Source of the DNA: Haliea sp.
Lineage (GTDB): Bacteria > Pseudomonadota > Gammaproteobacteria > Pseudomonadales > Halieaceae
Length of the DNA: 64,000 nucleotides
NCBI GenBank assembly: GCA_024642245.1
Contig: JAHEBM010000014.1
Span: forward strand, 1 to 64,000
Direction of reading: 5' to 3'
Of the stretch, positions 17,982-24,929 are shown in pieces (the first letter of the stretch is position 1; every line of letters begins with the position of its first letter). The notes under the pieces were generated by a model that saw nothing but the letters and a program-made list of their open reading frames with translations, searched no databases and was not told where the DNA came from. The position numbers and the translations under genes are program-made.

Positions 17982-19568
17982 GTGATGAGCCGGGCTATGC
18001 CGACAAATGCTGATGCAGACCTGACCCTGCCCTCGGTGGTAGCAACCTTGCCCGGTGTCGCCCGCGAGCGGCAGCTGGTGCTCACGCTGATTTTTCACCC
18101 GGATATCACCCGCATCGGCGCGCGAGCGCAGGTTCCCGTCCTGGCCGGAGCGCCGCCCTGGGTATTGGGTCGGCGCAGTCCATCCTTCAGTTCCGGGTTG
18201 GATTCGCACGCCTTCGCGCTCGGGGAACGCCACGTCAGCCGGCAGGCCGTGGCGCTGGTTGCCCAGGGCGAAGGCCTGGTACTGCACCGCATGCCCAACT
18301 CCAGCCGGTGTCGTGTTGCCGGTCATGAACTGCGTGAGTCCATGGAACTGTCTGCTGGGCAACTGGAAGACGGAGTGGCGATCCTGCTCGGGCACAGCGT
18401 GGTGCTGATGCTGCACAGGGCGCAGTGGCGGGATACAACGCCGGTGGTGCAGGCCGGGCAAGCACTATGCGGCAGCAGCGCCCGTATGAGCGAGCTGCGC
18501 GAGCAGATTGCGCTGTTGGCAGAGGCCGACGTGGATGTGCTTATACGTGGCGAGACCGGCACCGGCAAGGAACTGGTGGCCACCGAACTCCATCGGGCCA
18601 GTGGCCGCCGCGCCGGGCCCCTGGTCAGTATCAATATGGCGGCAATACCCCCTGACCTGGCGGCGGCTGCGCTGTTTGGCAGTGAACGCGGCGCGTTTAC
18701 CGGGGCCACCCGCGCAACAAGGGGTTTTTTCAGCCAGGCCAGTGGCGGCACCCTGTTCATGGACGAGATCGGCGACACCCCTGCACAGGTGCAGCCCCAG
18801 TTGTTGCGGGCCCTGCAGCAGCGGGAGATACAGGCGGTAGGCGGTGCCATCCAGAAGGTTGACGTGCGGGTGATCTCGGCGACCGATGGCGCACTGGAGG
18901 GCGAGGATTGCGACTTCAAGGCCGCCCTGCGCCACCGCCTCGGTGCCGGCGAGGTCAGGCTGTTGCCGCTGCGACGGCACAGGGAAGATATCGGCGAGTT
19001 GTTGGTGCATTTCCTGAAAATCAATTGCCAGGTGATGGGTTGCCCCGGCCTGTTGCCCACAGAAAATTCCTCACCACGGGACATAGCAGCGTGGGCTGGA
19101 CTGTTTCACAGTTTTCTTGGTTACGACTGGCCCGGGAACGTTCGCGAGCTGGCCAATTTCGCCGGCCAGATTGTCGTAGCCAGCGCAGGGGGTCTCAATG
19201 TGCCCGACAACATCCGCTTTGCCTTGCAGCAATACCCGGCTCGTCGGCAAGGGGCAGCGAGTGTGAAGAGTTCCTCGATTGGTCGGAATATCCACGAGAT
19301 CGACCAGGCGGAATTCGACAACGCGCTGGCGGACTGCGGATACGAGGTGGCCAACGCCGCACGCAAGCTTGGGGTTTCGCGCCAGGCCATTTACCGTCGC
19401 ATGGGGGAGTCGCCGGCGTATCGCCTGGCGGGCCAGATACCCCGGGGCGAAGTTGAGCGGGCACTATCAGAACGCGGCGGTGATGCCGGGGCCGCCGCAC
19501 GGGACTTGAAGGTCTCCGTGAGCGGCCTGCGTTCTCGCCTGCGCGGTTCCGGCCTGGCGTGGTTTTAA
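17982..19568 (+). CDS. FHA-domain sigma-54-dependent activator with two C-terminal Fis-type HTH units
   Basis: 528 residues. An N-terminal FHA-like domain (about 60-115; VLGRR, LGERHVSRQAVAL, GLVLHRMPNSS) would recognise phosphothreonine. The central AAA+ domain has Walker A GETGTGKE (190-197), the sigma-54 contact loop GAFTGA (237-242), Walker B TLFMDEIGD, the arginine segment LRHRLGAG and GYDWPGNVREL. It should therefore activate RpoN promoters. The C-terminus contains a usual Fis-type helix-turn-helix (about 444-475, ANAARKLGVSRQAIYRRM) and then a second similar unit (about 490-522, GAAARDLKVSVSGLRSRL), which is unusual. The Ser/Thr kinase gene starts 23 bases later, so the pair probably works together. 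Start ATG 17982; no convincing Shine-Dalgarno is seen. Confidence 0.85.
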   Translation: MMSRAMPTNADADLTLPSVVATLPGVARERQLVLTLIFHPDITRIGARAQVPVLAGAPPWVLGRRSPSFSSGLDSHAFALGERHVSRQAVALVAQGEGLVLHRMPNSSRCRVAGHELRESMELSAGQLEDGVAILLGHSVVLMLHRAQWRDTTPVVQAGQALCGSSARMSELREQIALLAEADVDVLIRGETGTGKELVATELHRASGRRAGPLVSINMAAIPPDLAAAALFGSERGAFTGATRATRGFFSQASGGTLFMDEIGDTPAQVQPQLLRALQQREIQAVGGAIQKVDVRVISATDGALEGEDCDFKAALRHRLGAGEVRLLPLRRHREDIGELLVHFLKINCQVMGCPGLLPTENSSPRDIAAWAGLFHSFLGYDWPGNVRELANFAGQIVVASAGGLNVPDNIRFALQQYPARRQGAASVKSSSIGRNIHEIDQAEFDNALADCGYEVANAARKLGVSRQAIYRRMGESPAYRLAGQIPRGEVERALSERGGDAGAAARDLKVSVSGLRSRLRGSGLAWF

Positions 19569-19591
19569 CCGTGTCTGCGAGCGCAGCCTGA

Positions 19592-21022
19592 GTGGCCGGG
19601 GATGCCAGGGTAGGCCCCTATCGTATTCTGCGCCTGGTCAACCGGGGAGGGCAGGGCTCGGTATACCTGGGCTACGATAAACGCCTGCGCCGACGGGTCG
19701 CGATCAAGATCTATACACTGCCGACCGAGCGCGTGGCGCGCAAGCACCTGCTGCGCGAAGCGCAGCTGGTGGCGAGTATCCAGAGCCCGAAAGTGGTCCA
19801 GGTCCACGACGTTATCGAAAGCCGTGAACACCTGGCCATGGTGATGGAGTACGTCCCGGGCTGTGACCTGGAAGAATTTCTCGCCTCGGTACGACCCTCC
19901 CTGGCCAGTATTCTCACTATCGCCGCGGATATAGCCGGCGCGCTGACTGTCGCACGACAGCAAGGCATCGTGCACGGTGACCTGAAAGCAGGCAATGTGC
20001 TGATAGCAGCCAATGGCAGGGCGAAACTCACGGATTTTGGTATCGCGCAAGAAACCGAAACCCGACAGGGCAGCGCGGGCAGTGCCTCTTCGCTTTCCCC
20101 CGAGCAGTATCTTGGCAGGTTACTGGATGAGCGCTCCGACTTGTTCGCCCTGGGTTGCCTGCTCTACAGGATGTTGAGCGGGGTACAGCCCTTTTACCGC
20201 GAGGGCCGACCGGACTTCCGGGCGCTCCTGGAATTGGCCCCGGCCCCGCTCGAATCACTGGTGCCGGCCGACCTGCCGCTGCCCGCCGAGCTGGTGGACC
20301 TCGTTATGGCCCTGCTGCAAAAGGATCCCGACCGGAGACCTGCCAATACCCGGGTCGTACGCCAGCTGCTGCGTCGCGTTGCCCGCGATATTCCCCTGTC
20401 GGCCAGTAACAGCCTGCTGGATGAGGCCAGGTCCTGTTTTCGTGCCGAATCCGCGGAGGATATTCCCCCGGCGGTACCGGCGGAACTGGGCCGGCAGGGG
20501 CGCTCCAGGCTGGAAGCTGCGGGTCAGGTGGGGCGCGGCGCCTGGCGCTGGCCGGGCGGGAGTGCGCTGCGCTGGCCGCTGGCAACAGCGGGGCTTGCGG
20601 TGGTGCTGTGCCTGGCATACCTGGCGGTATGGCAGCCTGCCGAGGTCAGCGTCCGTATCGACGCCCCCGTGATGCGTCTTGCGCAAGGTACCGAGCTGCC
20701 TGCAGAAATATCCAGCCGCTGGCTGGTTCAGCAGGTCACGCTGGCAATGCGGGAGCGGCTGGGTCCATTGCGGGTGACAGGACCCATCGGCGCAACACCC
20801 GTCACGACGCTTTATGCAGACCGGGCGCAGCGGGAGTCCCGGGCGCGCGTGGCGGAGCAATTGCAGCTCGGGCTGCGTTGTGTCGATTTGCTGTGTGTCT
20901 TCGCCGTGACGCGCAACTGGCAGGGCCAGCAGTTCAACGAGCAGGCGGTGCTGTTTCCCGATATGTCAGCCCGGCAGTGGCGGGAAATCGTGCGCACGAC
21001 CACCCTCGCACTGTACCCCTGA
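19592..21022 (+). CDS. Hanks-type Ser/Thr protein kinase, membrane-anchored, with C-terminal periplasmic domain
   Basis: 476 residues from GTG. The kinase domain (about 8-270) has the glycine loop NRGGQGSVYLG, Lys39 in VAIKIY, the catalytic loop HGDLKAGN (Asp130) with Gly in place of the usual Arg of HRD, DFG at 148-150 and a shortened activation segment ending LSPEQYLG. A single membrane span lies near 328-348, followed by about 128 periplasmic residues containing RCVDLLCVF, a CX4C that could form a disulfide; I do not recognise this domain. With the non-RD catalytic loop, activation by phosphorylation of the activation loop may not be needed. The FHA-domain activator upstream is the obvious candidate substrate or phospho-reader. 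The stop is one base from the convergent next gene. Confidence 0.85.
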   Translation: MAGDARVGPYRILRLVNRGGQGSVYLGYDKRLRRRVAIKIYTLPTERVARKHLLREAQLVASIQSPKVVQVHDVIESREHLAMVMEYVPGCDLEEFLASVRPSLASILTIAADIAGALTVARQQGIVHGDLKAGNVLIAANGRAKLTDFGIAQETETRQGSAGSASSLSPEQYLGRLLDERSDLFALGCLLYRMLSGVQPFYREGRPDFRALLELAPAPLESLVPADLPLPAELVDLVMALLQKDPDRRPANTRVVRQLLRRVARDIPLSASNSLLDEARSCFRAESAEDIPPAVPAELGRQGRSRLEAAGQVGRGAWRWPGGSALRWPLATAGLAVVLCLAYLAVWQPAEVSVRIDAPVMRLAQGTELPAEISSRWLVQQVTLAMRERLGPLRVTGPIGATPVTTLYADRAQRESRARVAEQLQLGLRCVDLLCVFAVTRNWQGQQFNEQAVLFPDMSARQWREIVRTTTLALYP

Positions 21023-21023
21023 T

Positions 21024-21686
21024 TCAGGCCAGCGCTATGGACGCGGCAATCAGCATCTGGGAAAGGAAATAAAGCGGTGTACCCCACAGCCCGTTCCATC
21101 GGCTGGGCTTTACAAAGCGCTGACGCGCCACCGCCAGGTCGGAAATCGCGAAACCCCAGGCACCGCTGATTAACAGGGGCGATGCCGGCTGGCCCGCGCT
21201 TGCTCCGGCGCACAGCAGCATACCGGTAATTACCAGGGTATAGGCGCCAACGGGGATTTTCATAGCCGGTTTTACACGAGGTAACAGCCAGCCGGCTACA
21301 AACGCCAGCAGGCCCAGTGCCGGGACCAGGGATATCAGTATCCCCGTGGCACTGTGGGGCAACTGCAGGAAGGCCACGCCGTACAGCAGGTGGCCGCAGA
21401 GAAAAGCGACCAGCCCGGCGAGAAAACAGCGCTCGTTATCCGGCATCAGCAGCACATCGCCGGCCATACAGGCCAGCAACCCGGCGAGCAACCAGTGCCC
21501 GTAGGCAGAATCCGTTGCCCCGAGTACCAGTGCCAGCCATACGAAGGCCAGCGCGGCCAGGGGTTTGAGCAGGTAGCGTCCCGGTCGAAACCCATACTGG
21601 TCGCAAATCACCAGCGCGCTCACAGCCAGGGCGGAACAGGCGACCGGAGGGAGGGTGGCCGCCAGGGAGAGTGTGTCATTTGGCAC
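21024..21686 (-). CDS. YhhN/TMEM86 family membrane protein (lysoplasmalogenase-like)
   Basis: 220 residues with about seven or eight hydrophobic spans. The family signature residues appear as LLACMAGDVLLMPDNE (about 92-107), and GAWGFAISDLAVARQRF near residue 175. Characterised relatives (mammalian TMEM86B and a Legionella enzyme) hydrolyse the vinyl-ether bond of lysoplasmalogen; in most bacteria the substrate is unknown. The GTG start at 21686 overlaps the end of panE, with AGGAG nine bases upstream inside panE, so the two genes form a coupled pair. Confidence 0.82.
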   Translation of the reverse strand: MPNDTLSLAATLPPVACSALAVSALVICDQYGFRPGRYLLKPLAALAFVWLALVLGATDSAYGHWLLAGLLACMAGDVLLMPDNERCFLAGLVAFLCGHLLYGVAFLQLPHSATGILISLVPALGLLAFVAGWLLPRVKPAMKIPVGAYTLVITGMLLCAGASAGQPASPLLISGAWGFAISDLAVARQRFVKPSRWNGLWGTPLYFLSQMLIAASIALA

Positions 21687-22569
21687 GGTTCACGATACTC
21701 CTGTAGAGCGCAGCGTTGCGTGTGGCGGCGACCCCATAATGCTCTGCAACCCGCAGCAGGTGGCCGGTGATGTATTCGATTTCCGAGCCGCGACCTGCCA
21801 GTACGTCCTGCAGCATCGAGGAGCGGTTGTCGGCGGTGGCGTGGATCACCGCGGCCACCTGGCGCGGGAGGTCGTTGGTAATGGCGGCATAGCCGGCTGC
21901 AGCACTGACGGCCATGATTTCACCGCACAGCTCCTCCAGTGTCGCTGCCATGGGTGGCTGGAGCAGTTCGCCGTTGCGGCAGCGGTGCAGGGCGGTCAGG
22001 GGGTTAATCGCGCAGTTGATCGCGAGCTTCAGCCACAGCGCCTGCTCTATGTCAGGGTCCCAGGCCCCGGGCTGCACTGCTTCGGACCATGGGCCGAACC
22101 AGGCAGGCGGTGTCGCATGTCCGGGGCGGCCGATGCGCGTAAAGCCGCGACCGGCATGGCAAATATGCCTCTCGCCCAGGCGATAGGCGCCCTCGGTCGT
22201 GGTGCCGTGGAAATATTCCGGCACAGGCAGGGCATCTTGCAGTTCCCCGGCGAAGCCCAGGCCATTTGCCAACAGCAATACCTGGCTTGAACTGTCCAGC
22301 CGGTGAGCGACGGACTGCACGGCCGCACACACGTCCTGAGCCTTGGTGGTAACCAGCAGGTGCGTGATCTGGCCCGCCTCGGGCGCGGCAGAAACAGGCA
22401 GCTCGGTAACTGAACTACACCCATCCCGGTCGACCCGCACGGGCAGGGACGGCTCCATGCCGGGGCTGCGCAGTAACAAGGTCGTGGGGAGGCCTGCCCG
22501 GTGCAGCGTACTGGCAAAGAGGCAGCCAATTGCCCCGACGCCCAGCACGTGCCAGTGTATGCCGTTCAT
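21676..22569 (-). CDS. panE: 2-dehydropantoate 2-reductase
   Basis: 297 residues. PanE reduces ketopantoate to pantoate with NADPH in pantothenate synthesis. The N-terminal Rossmann motif is VLGVGAIGCLFAS (GxGxxG), followed by THLLVTTKA. The C-terminal domain has LWLKLAINCAINPLTAL, which carries the catalytic Lys and Asn of the family, and the ending with DVLAGRGSEIEYITGH. Ketopantoate reductase-like paralogues of unknown substrate exist, so the assignment is good but not certain. It is divergent from yajQ (87-base gap). Confidence 0.88.
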   Translation of the reverse strand: MNGIHWHVLGVGAIGCLFASTLHRAGLPTTLLLRSPGMEPSLPVRVDRDGCSSVTELPVSAAPEAGQITHLLVTTKAQDVCAAVQSVAHRLDSSSQVLLLANGLGFAGELQDALPVPEYFHGTTTEGAYRLGERHICHAGRGFTRIGRPGHATPPAWFGPWSEAVQPGAWDPDIEQALWLKLAINCAINPLTALHRCRNGELLQPPMAATLEELCGEIMAVSAAAGYAAITNDLPRQVAAVIHATADNRSSMLQDVLAGRGSEIEYITGHLLRVAEHYGVAATRNAALYRSIVNRAK

Positions 22570-22655
22570 GGTGACGGCCTTGCGCGCGGGATTGTAAACT
22601 TGCCACAGCTCATTACTATGTAGCGTGCCTTAAGCTCAGAACAGGGAAATGCACT

Positions 22656-23138
22656 ATGCCATCATTTGATGTTGTTTCGGAAGTCGACCTGCACCAGCTC
22701 ACCAACGCGGTCGACCAGGCGGGCAGGATCGTCACCAATCGTTTTGATTTCAAGGGCGTAAACGCTTCCTTCGAGCGCGAGGAGCGCACTGTCGTCATTA
22801 CGGCAGAGGCCGAGTTCCAGGTGACCCAGATGGAAGACATGCTGCGCACCGCGCTGGTCAAGTGCAATATCGACCCGTCCGCGATGGATGCCTCACCACC
22901 GATTACCACCGGCAAGCAGGTCAAGCAGACAGTGGTACTGAGGCACGGCCTGGACAGCACCCAGTGCAAAGCCATCGTCAAGCAGATCAAGGACGCCAAA
23001 ATGAAAGTACAGGCCCAGATCCAGGGAGACCAGGTGCGGGTGACCGGCAAGAAGCGGGATGATCTGCAGGACGCCATCGCGCTGCTGAAAAAGGCCGAGA
23101 TCGGTGTGCCGGTGCAGTTCACCAATTTTCGGGATTAA
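22656..23138 (+). CDS. yajQ: YajQ family nucleotide/cyclic di-GMP-binding protein
   Basis: 160 residues, standard length. Two ferredoxin-like halves; signature segments are MPSFDVVSEVDLHQLTNAVD at the N-terminus, RFDFKG, ITAEAEFQ, VKQIKDAKMKVQAQIQGDQV and VTGKKRDDLQ at the C-terminal half. YajQ relatives bind cyclic di-GMP in Xanthomonas and nucleic acid or nucleotides in E. coli. It stands alone and converges with the thiamine operon. A degenerate GGDEF protein is encoded 4 kb away but no functional link is shown. Confidence 0.95.
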   Translation: MPSFDVVSEVDLHQLTNAVDQAGRIVTNRFDFKGVNASFEREERTVVITAEAEFQVTQMEDMLRTALVKCNIDPSAMDASPPITTGKQVKQTVVLRHGLDSTQCKAIVKQIKDAKMKVQAQIQGDQVRVTGKKRDDLQDAIALLKKAEIGVPVQFTNFRD

Positions 23139-23185
23139 GGGCGCCTCTGGTCAGGGGGCTTGATTACTGCAGCCGGTTTTTGCTC

Positions 23186-24082
23186 TCAAACTGCGGGTCT
23201 GTTGGTGCAATCCAGGCTTGTAGCAAGGCGTTCAAGCTTGTTTTCCAGTCCGGCAGCATCCAGTGCCGGGTGAGCCTGCGCCAGGTACCACAGCAATTCC
23301 AGGTAGCGGTACACGCACCCGTATTGCATGACCAGTTCCCGCTCCGAGGCATGCGCCGGCCTGTCCAGGTAGGACTCCAGCAGCCCATCCAGCCCCGTGT
23401 TCCCCAACGCATCCCCGGCAGCGACCACGGCCAGGTCATACCAGGGGCTGCCCATCGCGCTGTATTCCCAGTCAATAGCATACAGCCTGCCGCCGTGATA
23501 GAGGCGGTTCGCACGCAACAAGTCATGGTGGCACAGTACCAGCGGCTGCTCTATCGCGCCGGTGTCGGCAAGTATTGCCGTGATCGCATTCCGGTAGCGC
23601 GTGAGTGCCACCGTGCGCGAAACGTCGCGGTGTGCCAGGCGTTTCTCGTAGCTGAGGACGCGGTCGGGCAGGTCCAGGCGATGATGTCTGGCCGGCAGCC
23701 GGTGTATGCCGCGCAGCAGGTCCGCGATGTCCGCAACGGCCAGGGGTTGGTGCGCATCGGGGGCGAGGTAGTCGCACACGAGACTGCCAAGGTCGGGGTT
23801 GAAATAGCGTGGCCGCGGCGCCAGGCCCGCGTCGTGGGCCGCATGCAGGCTGTGCCATTCCCCCTGCCGGTTCAGGCCGTGTACTGCGGGATTAACGCCA
23901 TCTATGCGTACCACGAATGGCCGCCCTGCCTCGACCAGTACGCTGAAGTTGCTCAAGCCGGGAGGCAGCACCCGGAGGATGGAAGGCGCCGATGACAGGG
24001 GAGGATCACAGTCCCAGTGGCGCCACTGGGCCAGGGTCTGGTCAAGCTTCAGCTTGATGTTGCCTGGAAGTGCAGCAACCAT
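23186..24082 (-). CDS. Thiamine kinase-like phosphotransferase (APH/choline kinase fold)
   Basis: 298 residues of the aminoglycoside phosphotransferase/choline kinase fold. Visible are the ATP lobe (VEAGRPFVVRID), the Brenner catalytic motif CHHDLLRANRLY with base Asp and Mg-binding Asn, and AIDWEYSAMGSPWYDLA with the second Mg-binding Asp. In E. coli the related ThiK phosphorylates thiamine. The position as last gene of a TPP-riboswitch operon behind a thiamine transporter argues for thiamine as substrate; choline or another alcohol is the alternative. The frame runs open far upstream through pnuT, but the ATG at 24082 gives a normal N-terminus and a 34-base overlap with pnuT. Confidence 0.8.
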   Translation of the reverse strand: MVAALPGNIKLKLDQTLAQWRHWDCDPPLSSAPSILRVLPPGLSNFSVLVEAGRPFVVRIDGVNPAVHGLNRQGEWHSLHAAHDAGLAPRPRYFNPDLGSLVCDYLAPDAHQPLAVADIADLLRGIHRLPARHHRLDLPDRVLSYEKRLAHRDVSRTVALTRYRNAITAILADTGAIEQPLVLCHHDLLRANRLYHGGRLYAIDWEYSAMGSPWYDLAVVAAGDALGNTGLDGLLESYLDRPAHASERELVMQYGCVYRYLELLWYLAQAHPALDAAGLENKLERLATSLDCTNRPAV

Positions 24083-24663
24083 TTGCGGTATCCGAATACG
24101 ACGATAACAAGATAGGCGACAAACAGGAGCGCGGTCAGGTACAACGCCCTGTCGAGGTAAAGATAAATCGAAATACTGTCTATCACCAGCCAGTACAGCC
24201 AATTCTCCAGGATCTTGCGGGCCACCATCCAGGTGGTGAGTACACTGCCCCAGGTGGTGAAGGAGTCGAGGTAGGGAAGCGCGGCGCCGGTGTACCGCTC
24301 CAGCAGGACACCGCTGGCAGCCGAGGCCAGCAGCACGCAAACCAGCGCGGCGATATGTTGGCGCGCACCCCAGCGCGAGATGGCCAGCTCGGCCCCCCCA
24401 TCGTTGCCATGCTGCCATTGCCACCAGCCGTATACCGCCATCGCCAGGTAGTAGATCTGCAGGGCCGATTCCATGAGCAGGCCCACGTCCCAGAACAGCA
24501 CCAGGAATATGGCGGTGCTCACGAAAGCGGCGTACCAGCACCACAGGCTCTCGCGCATGGCCAGTAGCAGGTAGGCTATACCCAGGGCAACCGCTGCGGC
24601 TTCCCACGCGGACATGACCCGGGCAGCCTGGACAAGCGCTGTCAACAGGCCCGGTTCGTTCAT
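24049..24663 (-). CDS. pnuT: PnuT, PnuC-family thiamine transporter
   Basis: 204 residues with about seven spans. PnuC-family hallmarks are VYGWWQWQ (about 71-78) and NWLYWLVIDSISIYLYLDR near residue 150, ending GYRKWL. PnuC family proteins are facilitated vitamin-precursor carriers: PnuC for nicotinamide riboside, PnuT for thiamine, PnuX for riboflavin. The assignment to thiamine comes from the TPP riboswitch at the head of the operon and a thiamine-kinase-like gene behind, which would trap the vitamin by phosphorylation. The ATG overlaps the upstream stop by four bases (ATGA type). Confidence 0.9.
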   Translation of the reverse strand: MNEPGLLTALVQAARVMSAWEAAAVALGIAYLLLAMRESLWCWYAAFVSTAIFLVLFWDVGLLMESALQIYYLAMAVYGWWQWQHGNDGGAELAISRWGARQHIAALVCVLLASAASGVLLERYTGAALPYLDSFTTWGSVLTTWMVARKILENWLYWLVIDSISIYLYLDRALYLTALLFVAYLVIVVFGYRKWLLHFQATSS

Positions 24664-24914
24664 AAGCCGAGATCCAGTTCCCAGGGAATAAACTTGACCA
24701 CCAGCACCTGTTTGCCGAAGCGACGGGTCGTCGCTGCCAGGGTTTCGCTGATGGCGGCAAACACCCGGTCATAGTCGCCGCAGACCTGTGTACTCATTGC
24801 ATTGGTCACAATCTCCAGGTCGCTGCGCTCACGCAGGACATCGATAAATCCCTGTATAACCGCAATGTACTCTTCCTGTATCGGGTACAGGCTCATCTCT
24901 GCCGTCAGTTTCAC
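24660..24914 (-). CDS. Small YkoF/MTH1187-type thiamine-binding protein
   Basis: 84 residues from GTG, preceded by GGGAGA at a good distance. The sequence fits the MTH1187/YkoF (formerly DUF77) ferredoxin-like fold: MSLYPIQEEYIAVIQGFID, then a variable middle with TNAMSTQVCGDYDRVFAAI, ending VVKFIPWELDLGL. B. subtilis YkoF binds thiamine with two such domains; this is a single-domain version that would need to dimerise. It lies between the TonB receptor and pnuT in the TPP-controlled operon, which supports a thiamine or pyrimidine-precursor binding role in the cytoplasm or during transfer. No signal peptide is seen. Confidence 0.82.
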   Translation of the reverse strand: MKLTAEMSLYPIQEEYIAVIQGFIDVLRERSDLEIVTNAMSTQVCGDYDRVFAAISETLAATTRRFGKQVLVVKFIPWELDLGL

Positions 24915-24929
24915 TGTTGGTCTCCCTGT

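Noticed and set aside
24083-24772. Upstream extension of the thiamine kinase-like frame to 528 codons
   Set aside because: It runs through pnuT and the small binding-protein gene in another frame, has a basic, Trp/Arg-rich composition typical of shadow reading, and no family match; the ATG at 24082 gives a normal kinase.
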